DNA of 64,000 nt from Moesziomyces globuligerus (Eukaryota > Basidiomycota > Ustilaginomycetes > Ustilaginales > Ustilaginaceae), in assembly GCA_030849465.1 (NCBI GenBank), contig JARVLF010000014.1, forward strand, positions 124,001-188,000, in the 5' to 3' direction. Below the pieces are notes generated by a model. That model was given only the letters and a program-made list of their open reading frames with translations, had not been told where the DNA came from and did not search any database. Shown piece after piece: positions 44,538 to 56,155 of this stretch. Position 1 is the first letter of the stretch; every line of letters starts with the position of its first letter. Made by a program: the position numbers and the translations under genes.

Positions 44538-46517
44538 ATGCGTAACGAGGAGCAGGCGAGTGCTGGCGACGAGGTCTCGACGCATGCGCCCACCACGATC
44601 CCCGAGGAGTCGACGCCCGTCTCGCCCCGGTCTCCTGGCTTTGCGAGCCAAGCCGAACTGACTGCGGCGCCGACGTCAAAGCCACAGGCGGGGCGGTTCA
44701 TCGAAAACATCTCGACGGATGGCTCTCGCGCCTCGGCCGAAGAGGCAGCCGAGGAGCGCGTGGCGTCATCGCCGTTGGCCGCGGCGCCGTACGAGGTGCC
44801 CGAGACCGAGATGAAGGCGGTGCGCACCACCAAGCGCGTCTTCCGGCGCAACTCGAAATCCCAGAACAAGGCTGCTGCGATGGACAAGTCGGCAGCAGCA
44901 TCGCAGCCGCCAGCGATCGCTGCGGCGCGCGAACAGCACGACTCACCCAGCACGGACAGCACCGTCAACAAGACGAGCGACCAGACGTCGTCGTCCGACG
45001 CCACCAAGTCTGCCAAGCCCGACCAACGAGCCGCGGCCTCACCGGACGCCGGCGATGAAAATCACGAGGATCACGACGACGAATCGCATCCGTGGCTGGC
45101 AGCGCTGTATCCGCTGAGCCACTTTATTGGCTATCGGCCTCTCTCGCATCCGCACACGCCTTTGGATCGACGACGCCGACGATCGGACCCAGGTTTCCGT
45201 CGATTCCACTACATGTGCGGATGCGTGCTGAGCTTCGGACTGCCCGTGTCGGGCGAGACGGGCGAGGTAGCTCGCTACCGCGATCCATCTACGGGGCGGA
45301 TCCGTGTGGTGCAGATGTACACGGACCAGGTGGAGGCGAAGCTGGTGAATGCGATCCACTCGTTTGTAGCCGCATGGGTGGTGGTGGCGTTGCTGAGCTT
45401 GGTGAGTCGGTCGCCGTTCCACCGCGCGCACGATGCGCCGCTCATCATCGCCGCCTTTGCCACCGAAGCGGTGGTGACCTTCTTCGCCTACCGGACGCCG
45501 CTCGCTCAGCCAAAGAACATCCTCCTCGGCAACACGATCTCGGCCGTCGTCGGCGTCGCCATGCAAAAGGCGTTCCAGGGCACGAGCTACAGCGTCACGG
45601 GCGTCTATGGCATCGACTGGGCCGCTGCAGCTACGGCGGTTAGCGTGGCCATCTTTGCGATGCAGATGCTCGGATTCACGCATCCGCCCGGTGCGGCGAT
45701 CGCCATCCTCGCCATGACCAACCCCGAGACGCACAGGCTCGCGTGGTGGCTCGTACCCATCGTCGTCATCGGCTCGCTCATCGTCATCGGATGGGCGCTG
45801 CTCATCAACAACGTCGGCGGGAGGAGGTATCCAGAGAACTGGTTCTACATGAATGCGTTTGCCGAACCGCCCATCATTGGTCCGGAGAAGCTGCCGTTTT
45901 CCAACTCGCCGTTTGACTGGCCCACTCCGAGACGCGGGCGTAAGCGTAGACGTGGCACAGATGAGGCTCATGCCGAGAAGGGATTCTACCGCGTGCCTGA
46001 TTCGGGCGCCAGACTCTCGAGCGGATTCGGAGCGCGGACGCAGCCGCGATCAAGCGCTCCCAAGCGCGCGGTGGCGGCGGGCGACGCATCGTACATGCTC
46101 GGCGGAGCGGATCGTGCACGCCAAACCACAGAGACCGCCCAGGTTGGAGAGAGCTTCGCCTTTGGCACCGGCGCGATTGTCAAGCCGATCGAGGCGGGCG
46201 CAGTGCAAGATGGAAGGACGACGCGCGCGTCCGAAGTGACCAAGGTGGATTCGGGAGACTCGGCCACAGCACCGCAGACAAGACCGGTCGCACCGGTCGC
46301 CACTGCACAGCCACCAAGTGCGCAGGCCAAGATGCCAGAGGCCACCGAGGTGAGGTCGAGGATGATCGAGAGCGAAGCTGTGGTCTCGCGCAACAACTCG
46401 CGCGGCAGCAAGCGCAGCCGCCGCTCGGTCGTCGTCCACGTCAACGAGAACCGCAGACACTCGACCGGCTCGAACCACAAGATCCCCCCCGTCCCCGCCG
46501 TCCAGTGGCGCAGCTAG
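44538..46517 (+). CDS. HPP-family integral membrane protein
   Basis: This is a single-exon 659-aa product with an ATG at 44538. An N-terminal disordered part of about 180 residues is followed by a conserved region (FRRFHYMCGCVLSFGLPVSG) and four to five membrane helices between about 270 and 425. The family motif THPPGAAIAILAMT lies near residue 381, and VVVALLSL, LLGNTISAVVGVAMQ and NNVGGRRYPENWF are readable. HPP proteins occur in bacteria, plants and fungi; plant members are chloroplast nitrite transporters, but the role in fungi is not settled. The C-terminal 200 residues are disordered and end in a basic segment. Its 3' end converges with FIS1 at a distance of 226 bp. Confidence 0.85.
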   Translation: MRNEEQASAGDEVSTHAPTTIPEESTPVSPRSPGFASQAELTAAPTSKPQAGRFIENISTDGSRASAEEAAEERVASSPLAAAPYEVPETEMKAVRTTKRVFRRNSKSQNKAAAMDKSAAASQPPAIAAAREQHDSPSTDSTVNKTSDQTSSSDATKSAKPDQRAAASPDAGDENHEDHDDESHPWLAALYPLSHFIGYRPLSHPHTPLDRRRRRSDPGFRRFHYMCGCVLSFGLPVSGETGEVARYRDPSTGRIRVVQMYTDQVEAKLVNAIHSFVAAWVVVALLSLVSRSPFHRAHDAPLIIAAFATEAVVTFFAYRTPLAQPKNILLGNTISAVVGVAMQKAFQGTSYSVTGVYGIDWAAAATAVSVAIFAMQMLGFTHPPGAAIAILAMTNPETHRLAWWLVPIVVIGSLIVIGWALLINNVGGRRYPENWFYMNAFAEPPIIGPEKLPFSNSPFDWPTPRRGRKRRRGTDEAHAEKGFYRVPDSGARLSSGFGARTQPRSSAPKRAVAAGDASYMLGGADRARQTTETAQVGESFAFGTGAIVKPIEAGAVQDGRTTRASEVTKVDSGDSATAPQTRPVAPVATAQPPSAQAKMPEATEVRSRMIESEAVVSRNNSRGSKRSRRSVVVHVNENRRHSTGSNHKIPPVPAVQWRS

Positions 46518-46743
46518 CAGCTTTGGAATCGCAGACGACGGCCTCAATAGCCGGCCTCCTGCCTTGTGTCATTTTGCGCTCACCAGAATGCAATCAGTCA
46601 CATGTTGCCGCGTGGGCGAACAGTCAGACGACTTGCGAGATGTGTGTAAATACGAGAGACAGAGGGAGAAAGACCAATAGTGTACAGCGATGCTTGGGCA
46701 AGTCGTCGACGAGGCGTGGGGCCGGAGGATGAGGAGGATGTGA

Positions 46744-47509
46744 TTAGCGGCGTCCACGACGCATGAGACCCGCAACAGCGATGCTCGCTACGGCAGCCGC
46801 ACCGCCGATGAGCGCCATGCCTAGGTAGCCCTCTGTGTGAGCGAGCGGTGCGAAAGAGCAGGGCAGCAAGGACGAAAGATGTGGGTCAGATGTGAGTACA
46901 GGCGAAGGAGCAAGTCTTGTTCCGGACGGTGGGCAGACCTACCTCGGGCGACGCCCTTCTCGATGAGCTGGTTGAGGCTCTGGGCCTGGAGATTGCTCGG
47001 CTCGCGTTCGAGGAGCAGCGCTGCAGCCAGGACGGGAACCAGGGGAGACAACGTATCTGGTCAGCACTTGAGCACGAGACTTGGAGGATGTGAAAGCACA
47101 GCATCGTGCTGCGGCCGAAGGGGGATGCTCACCATTGAACCTGCGCGCCTCGTCGTAGTTGCCCATCTTGTAGTGGCCGAGCGAGAGGTAGTAGAGGCAT
47201 TCGCGCCTTCTCGGTGGGTCGGCGCGGTAGATTTCTAGATTGCGGAGCATTGCAAAGAGTCAGCTGGCTCGAGCTCGGATTGGGTGCGAATAGCGCCGGA
47301 GGGGTTGAGCCGTACGTACCTGTCAAGAGACCGACGCCGATGCTCATGTCTGCGCGCAGCTTGCTCTTGACGAGACCCCAGGCGTAGTTGAACTTGGTCT
47401 GCGTCGTGACATGGCCGGCGGCGAGTTCGGTCTCGTACTGCGCCTTGAGCACCTGCAGTTCGGAGGGGGAGAGCGAAGTCTCGGCGTCCGCAGCGTAGGG
47501 GAGCGACAT
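46744..47509 (-). CDS. FIS1: Mitochondrial fission protein Fis1
   Basis: Four exons on the minus strand, 47320..47509, 47133..47234, 46943..47020 and 46744..46832, give a 152-aa protein, as expected for Fis1. Introns are 85, 112 and 110 nt with GT...AG ends. The assembled protein has a two-TPR bundle ([76 protein letters not shown]) and a C-terminal anchor ([20 protein letters not shown]) ending in the basic MRRGRR. Fis1 is a tail-anchored outer-membrane and peroxisome protein that recruits the dynamin Dnm1 via adaptors. A second AG at 47057-47058 in intron 2 would add 12 in-frame residues; homology favours the downstream AG used here. Confidence 0.93.
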
Positions 47510-47973
47510 TTTCCGATCGAGGATGTGTGTGTGGGCGCAAACGTCGACCGAGGTGAATGCGCAACGAGGTGGAAGAGCGGCAAGGATGCGAGGTGGCAAG
47601 GTGTCGACAAGGCTCGTTCCGCTTTCGCTTTCATGTGGAGAAGTCGACTTTAACTTGCTTTGGGCTGTGCAGCATCAAACAACTCAGCTTCGCTTCCAAC
47701 GTGTTAGAGCTCCACAGATTCCGTTGAAATGTGATGCGATCCGTGCGCGTGGAAACTGCAAACCGCACAGCCTGGCTTTGGCGCAGCGCCTCAACTGCCT
47801 CGACTGGCGTGGAGTTGAGCCTCGCTTTGGCCTGTTGGGCTCATCAGCTCACGCTCAGCAGCAGCGCCCAACTCGCATGCAAAAAGTGGAGCCAAACCCC
47901 TCCCTTCCATCATCTATCTCCCTTTGCTCCCCCTCCACGCCATCCCTCCACCGTTCTTTTCCCGCGAGTCACG
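47510..47973. promoter_or_regulatory. Divergent promoter between FIS1 and SNX4
   Basis: These 464 bp separate the two starts. A CT-rich stretch lies in the probable SNX4 leader (about 47,900-47,960). No other element is recognised. Confidence 0.5.
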
Positions 47974-49824
47974 ATGGACGCCGAGGAGGATACATTCACG
48001 TCGGTCACATGGGAGAATCGCGACACCACCACCGGCTCCCAGCCCGTCTTCTCCACCACGCCTAGCCTCGCGCCCAACAACAATGCTGTCGCCGGCCCCT
48101 CTCACGCCACCTCGGGCCTCGCCTCGGCCTCGGGCCTTGCCCGAGATGCGTTCGCCTCGGACGACCCCTCCGATCTCTCCTGGGCAGGCTATCTGATGGT
48201 GCAGGTGCTCGAGCCGCGCAAGGAGCTCGAGGGCCAGAAGGACGCCTTTATCAGCTACGGCATCCGCGCCGAGACCAACCTCGCCCACTTCTCGCGCACC
48301 TACATGGCCACGCGGCGCCGCTTCAACGACTTTACCTTTCTGCGCGAGGGCCTCAAGCGCGACTTCCCCGCGTGCGTCGTCGCGCCGCTCCCGGACAAGC
48401 ATCGCCTCGAGTATCTCACCGGCGACCGCTTCAGCGCCGAGTTCATCGACAAGCGCACGCACGAGCTGCAGCTCTTCCTCGAGCGCATCTGTCGCCATCC
48501 TACGCTCCAGCGCAGCCAGCTCCTCCGTAGCTTCCTCGAGAGCTCAGAGTGGCAGGTCGACATGCACGCACACACCTCGTCCCACTCGGGCCCCAACGCC
48601 GCCACCGCCAACTCGGCGCTCGTCTCGGGCGCGCACGTCGAAAACGCCGGCCCGCCCAGCCTGCTCGACAGCCTCAGCGACCACTTCCTCAACGCCTTTA
48701 GCAAGGTGCGCAAACCCGACCAGCGCTTCGAGGAGATCCGCGAGAGCATCGACAAGCTCGAAGAGGGCCTCGCAGGCACCGAGCGCGTCCTCTCGCGCAA
48801 CCGAAACCGCATAGCTGGTGAGTCTCCGCTCCGAGCCCCCTCCACTTCCGCCCCGGTCGTGCATTTGTTCCCCTGCCTCCCGATGCCAAGTAGGCTGCGC
48901 GTGATGCTGCGGTCCTTGGCGCCGTCACAGTCCATGAGATCATGCATCTGACACCTCCCCCGCCCACAACACACACCAACACGCTCCTGACACCTTTTTG
49001 ATGTGTGCATGCTGACCTGATGCCTAGCCCTGCCCTTTGGCGACGTGTATGCTCCGCAACTCGGCACGGCGCTCGAAGACCTCGCGACCGACTACGAGGA
49101 TCTCGCGACGAGCATCGAGGGGCTCGGCTACCTCGAAAGCGGCATCACCGAGCCGCTCAACAAGTTTGCTGCCGCCATGCTCGAGGTGGCGCGTCTCGAA
49201 CGTGCGACTGTAAGTGCACACAGCAGCGCGGGGGTTTTTTTTTTTGGGGTTGTGGGGAAGGAGCTGACGTCTTTGATACGTGGGGGTTTTTAGTCTGCAA
49301 AGTCTACGGATGGGATGTTGTGGCAGATGCAGGCGTTGCTGGGGTATGCACGCTCGCACAAGTCGGTGCTGAGGCTACGCGATACCAAGCAGGTGGATTT
49401 CGAGGAGCTGACGGATTACCTCTCGCACGTCGTTTCCGAGCGCGATCGGTTGGCGTCGCTGTCGTCTCCGTACGGGGCTGGTCATGGGCATGGGGGTGTG
49501 AGGGGGGCTGGGATTACGGGGTATATCAAGGATAAGGTGGATCAGATGCGCGGGGTGGATGAGGAGAGGACGAGGGTGGCTAGGATGCAGAGGTTGGATG
49601 AGAGGATCAAGGAGTTGGGTGATGCGGTGACGAGTGCTCATGATACAAGCCATGCTTTCAACGCTCAGGTCATGCGCGAACACAACATCTTTGCCCTCGC
49701 CAAACAAACCGAACTCAAAGAGATCTTGGCTACCCATGCAGATGGTCAGATTCAACTCTACAATGATCTCGTCCAGCTCTTCGATGGCTTGATCCCCCAA
49801 CTCGAACGCATCAGAGTCGCTTAA
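47974..49824 (+). CDS. SNX4: Sorting nexin Snx4/Atg24 (PX-BAR)
   Basis: Three exons, 47974..48817, 49028..49209 and 49294..49824, give 518 aa, with introns of 210 nt (GTGAGT...TAG) and 84 nt (GTAAGT...TAG). The start is the ATG at 47974. The PX domain runs from about 70 to 195 (MATRRRFNDFTFLREGLKRD, PLPDKHRLEYLTGDRFS), with the Arg-rich PI3P-binding signature, and a BAR-type coiled-coil region from about 230 to 510 (LEDLATDYEDLATSIEGL, QMQALLGYARSHKSVLRLRD). Snx4 forms heterodimers on endosomes that recycle SNAREs such as Snc1 and supports selective autophagy. It is divergent from FIS1. Confidence 0.93.
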
Positions 49825-50248
49825 ACCCCCCCCCCCCAAACCCCCCTATCCCCACATCTTTATATGTACACCGCCAGACTGACACTCGTCAAAACTACCC
49901 TTGCCTGGTTCGTCGCACTCACACTGCGTCCAACAGTAGGACTGGACGTTGAGTCGCCTGAATGCAAGCAAACTCTGCCTTCTTTGGCACGTCCTGAAAA
50001 CTTGAGGCGCAATCTCAAAACACTCCCCAACCACCTCCCTCTGGCGCTCCTGCTCACCATCCCTCCACCGCGGCTTGCAGCCAGTCTAGCAGCGTCTCGA
50101 CCTTCATGTACACGGTGTGAAATTGAAACGCAACCAGAAAACGAGAGAAAAGGCGAAAGGGGAAGAAAGGGAACAGAATGGAGGGGGAAAGCTTTTTAGA
50201 GGCCAAGACGACGAGTCTTTGGGGGTGAATGGAGGAACAGGGAGGAGG
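49825..50248. other. Convergent intergenic region between SNX4 and clathrin heavy chain
   Basis: Runs of C (C14 around 49826-49839, then AAA and another C-run) lie right after the SNX4 stop. Otherwise there are only 3' UTRs and no gene. Confidence 0.5.
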
Positions 50249-53200
50249 CTAGAACATGCCAGTGGGCTGCATGTACATGCCGCCATTGAGGTTGTTCGGA
50301 TAGCCAAGACCAGGCGCCTGGCCCATGCCGGTCACGCCTGCGGTGATGAGCTTGGGCGCACCAAGCCCACCGGGCCCAATGATGGGCGCATCCTCCTCCT
50401 CCTTCTCCTTTGCCGAGTCCTTCTTTGCGCGTTCGCGCACCTCCTTTTCGAGCTGCTTGAGCCTCGTGTTCTGGTCGCGCATCGACTGGAGCTGGTAAGG
50501 CATGGTGAAATCACCGAGGCCGTGCCTCCACGAGAGCTCCATGACCACATCGGGCCTCACGAGATCGTAGCACGCCAGCAGCGTCGCCGCATAGCACTCC
50601 TTGTTGCCAATGTCGACAAAGTAGCCCAGCAGCTCCTCGGCCACCTCCTCGCTGCCCGACGTCGCCGCCGTCTCGATCGCATCCCTAAACAGCTTGTCCG
50701 TCTTGGAGAGCGCGATCGACTCGCCCCATCGCTCGTTCTTCTTGTACAGATGCGCCGCCAGCCGGCGGAACTCGAGCAGATCGTGCTTCTCCAGACGCGA
50801 CGCGAGCGAGAGCGCGTCAAAGTTGTCGTAGCCGTCGATCGAAGAGCGCAGCGTCTCGTAGTCCTCCTCCTCGATCAGCAGATCGTTGTACGCATCGTTG
50901 ACCGCCTCCAGATTGTGCGGCTGCACCGACATCAGGTAGCTACGCACCAGCGGCACGTTGTCGTTGTCCTTCTTCTTGAACATGCGCACCACGCGGCCGT
51001 GGTCGATGCGCTTGGCCAGCACCGTCAGCAGGTCGTTGAGCAGCAGCGGATGCTGCTCCAGGTAGAATGTCAGCGCGCGGTAGTAGATCTCGACGTTGGC
51101 CACCTTGGGCAGGATCGCCTTGAACTGGTCGTGGTCCCACGCATCCGCCGCGTGCTCCATGGTCGCCAGCGCCGCATTGTCCATCTCGTCGTACTTGGTG
51201 TAGAGGTAGACCAGCTCCGACCAAAGGTGGCACTGCTCGGCCACTTTGATGAGCTGCGGCAGGTTGGAGCGCGACCAGTACAGCTTGAGGTGCTCCATCA
51301 GCCGCTCGGGGCGGTACTTGGCCAGCGCCACGCCCGTCTGCGTGAAGACGCCCATGTGCGCGCGCTCCAGGCCGAGCGCCTGCTCGAGCAGGTTGAGCAG
51401 CTCGTCGAAGAAGCCCTCGGCCTCGTACGCCTTGATGAGGCCGGGCAGCTCCTCGGCGTGCGGGATGATGGCCAGGCCGGCGATCTGCGAAAGCTTGAAC
51501 TCGCGCTTGCTGAGGCACGCCGCGTGCACCTGCTTCCACACGCTCGTGTTGCCCGCCTTGCGAGCCGCGTCCACCGAGCCCTGGTAGTCGCCGAGGTACA
51601 CGAGCGTCGTGGCCAGACGCGCGTAGTTAGAGACGCTCGTAAAGAGCAGCTTGGCCGCCTCGTACAGCTCGTCGTTGAAGCACTTCTCACCCACGCTCAG
51701 GATGTCGGCGACGTTGGTCATGCCGAGGAACTCCTCCATGTCGCCCAGGCGGTTGGCCTTGGCGAGGCAGTAGGCGTACTCGGTGTCGATCTTGGGCTCG
51801 CGCGCCTTCTTGCGCGCCATCTGGAGGAAGCGGATGAGCTCCTCCTCGCGACCGGCGTGCTCGGCGATCTCGATCACCTCGTCGTAGTTTGACGGGTCCT
51901 CGGCCTTGACGTACGAGTCGATGGCATCCTTGACGCGCAGGCCGTCGAGCTGCGCCTTACCGAGGCGCGACCAGATGGCGGGCTGGTTGAGCTTGTTGGC
52001 GTACTGCTGACCGCGGTCGATCGAGACAATGTGCTCGACGAGCACGTTCATGGCGTCCTCGTGCTGCTCGGCCTTGGAGAAGATGCGGAAGGCCTCCTCG
52101 TACAGGCCGTGGTCGATGGCGATCTTGGCGATCTCCTCGACGTCGTAGCCGTCGAGGCGGTCGATGTAGTTCATCACCTTGCCCTTGTCGGTGCGGACGG
52201 CGGTGAGGAGCAGCAGGTTCTGCAGGCTGCGGTTGTCGCTGAACGCCGAGGGCTCGAGGATGATCTTCTCGAGCAGCTCGATGAGCTCGTGGGGCAGGTC
52301 GGCGGCCATGAAGGCCTTGACGGTGGCCGAGACGTCGTCGGGGTTGGTCGACTCGGGCACGGCGGTGGAGGTGACCTGCTCGACGAGCTGGCGTCGGTGG
52401 ACGTTGTCCGAGGTGAGCACCTGAGCCCAGAGGTCGAGCTGGCGGCGCTTGACGAGGTAGCGAGCCTGGTGCTTGAACATGGAGTTGTCGTTGGTGATGG
52501 CGATCAGCTCGTCGTCGCAGAAGCCCTTGGCGTAGGCAATGTAGGCGAGGTAGGGGTCGCGCTTCTCGCAGTACTTGCCGACCACACGCGGGTCGTAGAG
52601 GTTGTTCTCCTTGAGCAAGGCCTCGGGGTTGTTGTTGCTGTCGATGGCGATCTTGGCCATGGCGTTGTACAGCGGCTGGTCCTGGGAGCCGGCTTCGATC
52701 TTGGACTGGAGCCAGGGGAGGATGAGCTTGAGGCGGTTGCGCTTCTCCACCTCGTCGACGAGCTCGTCGACGGGGATGGGGCCGGTGACGGACTGGAGGA
52801 GGTTCTTGATGACGCCCTCGTCGCAGTCGACGTCGAGCAGACCGCCGATGACCTGGGGCGTGCGGGACGAGTTGACGCGCTGGACGTAGACCTCGATGAA
52901 GTTGATGAGCATGTTCTGGTAGAGGTAGAGGACGAGGTCGTGGACAAAGTCGAAGCGGTCGCAGACGATGATGAGGGGCAGCTGGTCCGAGAGCTTGGCC
53001 TCCTTGAGGAAGTTCTTGACCTTCTCGGGGTTGTAGTAGTTGGACTCGCGGCAGATGCGCTCGACCTCGCGGATCTGGCCGGTGCGGGTAGCCGCCTGGA
53101 TGTACTTGAAGTGAACCTCGGGGTCCTGCGAGAGGTTGACGACGGAGCCGAGGTAGTAGTAGAGACCCTCGAAGGACTTGAAGGACTCGAACATCTCGAT

Positions 53201-55394
53201 GAGCTTGACGGGGCCGAGGAGGTCCGAGTACTTGGTGGCGATCTGCACGACCACCTGGAGGTTCTGGCGGATGTTGACCTTGAGCATCTCGCGGAGGCAC
53301 TCGAGTGACTGCTCGACGGTGAGCTTGCCAAAGTAGCTGACGAGCCAGTCGGCCTGGAGGAGGTTGGTGTGGACGACGACGCGCTTGATGTCGGCGTTGT
53401 CCTCGTAGTGCTCGAGCGCGCGCTGGAGGAGGCCGGCCTTCTCGCAGAGGTTGGCGATGCGGGGGCGGTCGTAGTGGGTGAACATCTCGTTGCCGAGGAT
53501 GGCGTCGGCGACCTGCGGAGCGTTGACGAGATTCATCTCGAGCAAGCGCGTCTGGAGGTGAGCCTGCTCGGGCTTGTTGTCCTTGAGCGCATCGAGGAGG
53601 AAGCTGGTCGCCTGCTGGATCATGTTCTGGCTCATAAAGATGTCGGTGACGCGCTCAATGTCGACGAGCGGGCCGGACTCGTCGCCGACGAGGCTGCCGG
53701 CGAACTCGGCGCCCTTCTCGGGGTTGGTGCGTACGATGTGCTGGAGGAGGGCGGCGTAGTCGGGGGTGTAGCCGACCTTCTTGGCGTAGAGGACGATCTT
53801 GTCAAACTGGCCGGTCTCGGCGAAGCAGGCGACGACCTTGTTGGGCACGTTGGCGCGGAGGTAGACGCTGAGGGCGAGGTTCATGTCGTGCTGGCGGACA
53901 ATGTCGCCGAGCTCCTCGGAGCACTCGATCTTGCTCTCCTTGAGCCACTTTTCGAGCAGGTGCTTCCTGCCCTGGTTGAGGACGGGACGGGCGAGCTCGA
54001 GCGACTCGAACTTGTTGAGCGAGCCCTTTTCGAGGAGGATGCCAAAGTACTGGAGGATGGGCGAGAGGGTGCCGGGCTGGTTGGGGACCTGCTTGAACTG
54101 CTCGATGGTCTGCGAGGTTCTGAGGATGCCGCGGGGCGAGTTTGCGGCGATCTTTGCGGCCTCGCCGTACTGACCGGTGGAGAAGAGCGAGTGGAACTGC
54201 TGGAGGTAGAGGTCGTCTGCGCCGGGGAGGTCGCCGCGGGAGGCGAGCTTGAAGGCGAGTTCGGAGTTGTTGAGGGTGCGGAGGATGTAGGGGATGACGG
54301 TTTCCGCGTCGACCGAGACGGAGAGGACCTGACCTTTGCGGTTGATGCCGATGATGCCGCTGGTGGACTCGTGCTCTGCGGTGACAAAGATGGTGTCGCC
54401 CGAGATGCGGTTCATGTAGATGCAGGCGCCGGACTCGAGGTCGTAGAGGTGGATGAAGCCGTACTTTGTGACGAGGTAGACGATGCCGTAGCGTTTGGAG
54501 ACCTGCATGGCGACGGGGAAGTCGTTTGTAGCTTCTGGGGGGAAGAAGACGTCGACGGCCTTCTTTGTGAAGGCGGGCTGACCGTTCTGGTGGTCGATCT
54601 CGACGACGTGAAGCTTTGCGCCGGTGGCGGTGCGGTTTGCAAAGGTGAAGAGCTTGAAGGGGTTGGGGGCGGAGTCGGACTTGAGCTCTGCAAAGGCGGC
54701 AGCGTGGCCCTCGATGGGTTGGGAGACGCCGCGGTCGCGCGAGTAGAGCTGCATGGAGCCCTTTACGCGGAAGGCGTTGGGAGCGCCGTTGGTGTTGCCC
54801 GAGATGCCGACGAGGACGAGCCACTTTTCGTCTTGACTTGCGCGGTAGTTGATGATCTGGGTGCCCTGCAAGCTGACGTGGCGATCAAAGACCTTGGTGG
54901 GAGCGGACTCGCCTTCCATGGACCAGTGGTATACGGCGGTTTCGGTGACGAGGCCGAGGGTGGAGTTGTTGATCCACTTCCAGAAGGTGACGTCGTCGTT
55001 CATGAGGTGGGACTTGACCTTGGACTTTGCCTCGATGTTGAAGATCTGGAGTTGCCGCGCGGACTTGAGGGCGATGATCTTCTGGATGGGGTTCATGATG
55101 GCCGAGTCGGCGGAGATGGGTCTCCTCATGCTGTGTTGGGAGAAGGGCAAGGGCAAGTGTGAGTACGACGGGCGTGCAAGAAAGAGAGGGGGAGGGATGG
55201 CGGAGAGGCACGTACACATCGCTGATATCGTTGAGGTTGACGATGACGACCGAGTTGGTGCCGTTGATGCTTTCGCGAACGCAGACAAAGTTCTCGGACT
55301 CGAGGGTGACGTTTGCGAACGAGATGCTCTCCGCAGCGATGCCGACGTTGGTGAGCTGGACATGCTCGGAGAAGTTGATTGGCTTGTCAGCCAT
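50249..55394 (-). CDS. CHC1: Clathrin heavy chain
   Basis: Two exons on the minus strand, 55216..55394 and 50249..55130, are separated by an 85-nt intron (GTACGTGCC...AACACAG). The product is 1686 aa, close to the usual 1650-1700. It starts [20 protein letters not shown] and the splice gives [18 protein letters not shown], as in known clathrins. The N-terminal seven-blade propeller occupies about 1-360 ([33 protein letters not shown]), followed by the long alpha-solenoid leg ([20 protein letters not shown]) and the trimerisation region near [21 protein letters not shown] Gly/Met-rich tail ends MYMQPTGMF. An open frame continues upstream through the intron and the CCAG repeat but is not coding. 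Clathrin coats vesicles at the plasma membrane and trans-Golgi. Confidence 0.97.
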
Positions 55395-55675
55395 GGTGAG
55401 GGAGTGAGCGCGCGTGAAGCGGCGCTAGGGCGGCGGCGGAGGAAGGGGGGGGGGTTGGTTGGCGCCTGCGCACGGAAGCTGTTGTCTAGCTGCGAGAGTG
55501 AATCGGCGGGCGAAGAGACGAGCAGCGTCGTAGCTGAGGCAAAGGATGCGTCGAGAAGAGAGGCAGACGAAACGAGAATATTCACAACGGGAGGGTTTGG
55601 CGATGAGGGTGGTGGGAGTAAGCTAGAATGGTGTCGAAGGGAAGAACGGAGAGGCTGTTGGCATGCGCGGGTGCG

Positions 55676-55676
<1 letters not shown>

Positions 55677-55712
<36 letters not shown>
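55677..55712. repeat. GCCA/CCAG microsatellite, nine copies
   Basis: Nine perfect tetranucleotide units lie within the CHC1/RPT4 divergent promoter. Read on the minus strand they give Trp-Leu-Ala-Gly repeats in a spurious open frame. Confidence 0.95.
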
Positions 55713-55713
<1 letters not shown>

Positions 55714-55796
55714 GCACGAGCGAGCACATCGGCCAGGCCAGCACAGCGCTCGTGCGCTCGCTGGGCCCATCGAAGATCCACTCGGAGAGGGCAGTG

Positions 55797-55820
55797 CAGC
55801 CAGCCAGCCAGCCAGCCAGC
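55797..55820. repeat. CAGC/CCAG microsatellite, six copies
   Basis: Six perfect units of the same tetranucleotide class lie 85 bp from the first tract, in the same divergent promoter. Confidence 0.95.
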
Positions 55821-56155
55821 TAGCGCTGTAAGCTGTGCGCACAGAGCACCCTCGGTGTTGAGCCTCTCCACGCCCGCCTGGCCCTCCTGGGCTGCTGTAG
55901 CAACGCGAAATTCCATTTCAATTCCCAAGAATTGCGATTCAGCCCGCCAGAGACGGGGCGATCGCTCGCTCCTATAATAAAAGTGTTGTTTGATCGACCA
56001 ACCTCCGAAATCCGTACACCTCTTTCTCGGCCTAGTCAATCAAGGCCCAGCGACGCGCGTCACCCGCTGCTCCACTTGGACACACACACTCTCTCTCGAG
56101 AGCTGATCGCCGTCGTCGTCTGCACCTTGCCATCAAACACACCCACACCGCCAAC

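Larger units (their letters stand above)
55395..56155. promoter_or_regulatory. Divergent promoter between clathrin heavy chain and RPT4 with two CCAG microsatellites and a TATA-like box
   Basis: These 761 bp serve both genes. They contain CCAG-type repeats at 55677-55712 (nine units) and 55797-55820 (six units), a G-run at about 55446-55454, and a TATA-like element CCTATAATAAAAG at 55971-55983, about 180 bp before the RPT4 start. No proteasome-element sequence (GGTGGCAAA) was seen. Confidence 0.55.

Noticed and set aside
47057..47132. Shorter FIS1 intron 2 using the upstream acceptor as the main form
   Set aside because: It inserts 12 residues into a TPR helix where Fis1 proteins have none; the downstream acceptor gives an exact-length match, so it is kept as the primary model.
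55395..55744. N-terminal extension of clathrin heavy chain with Trp-Leu-Ala-Gly repeats
   Set aside because: It results from reading the CCAG microsatellite and the intron in frame. The clathrin start MADKPINF and the splice to [10 protein letters not shown] explain the known N-terminus.
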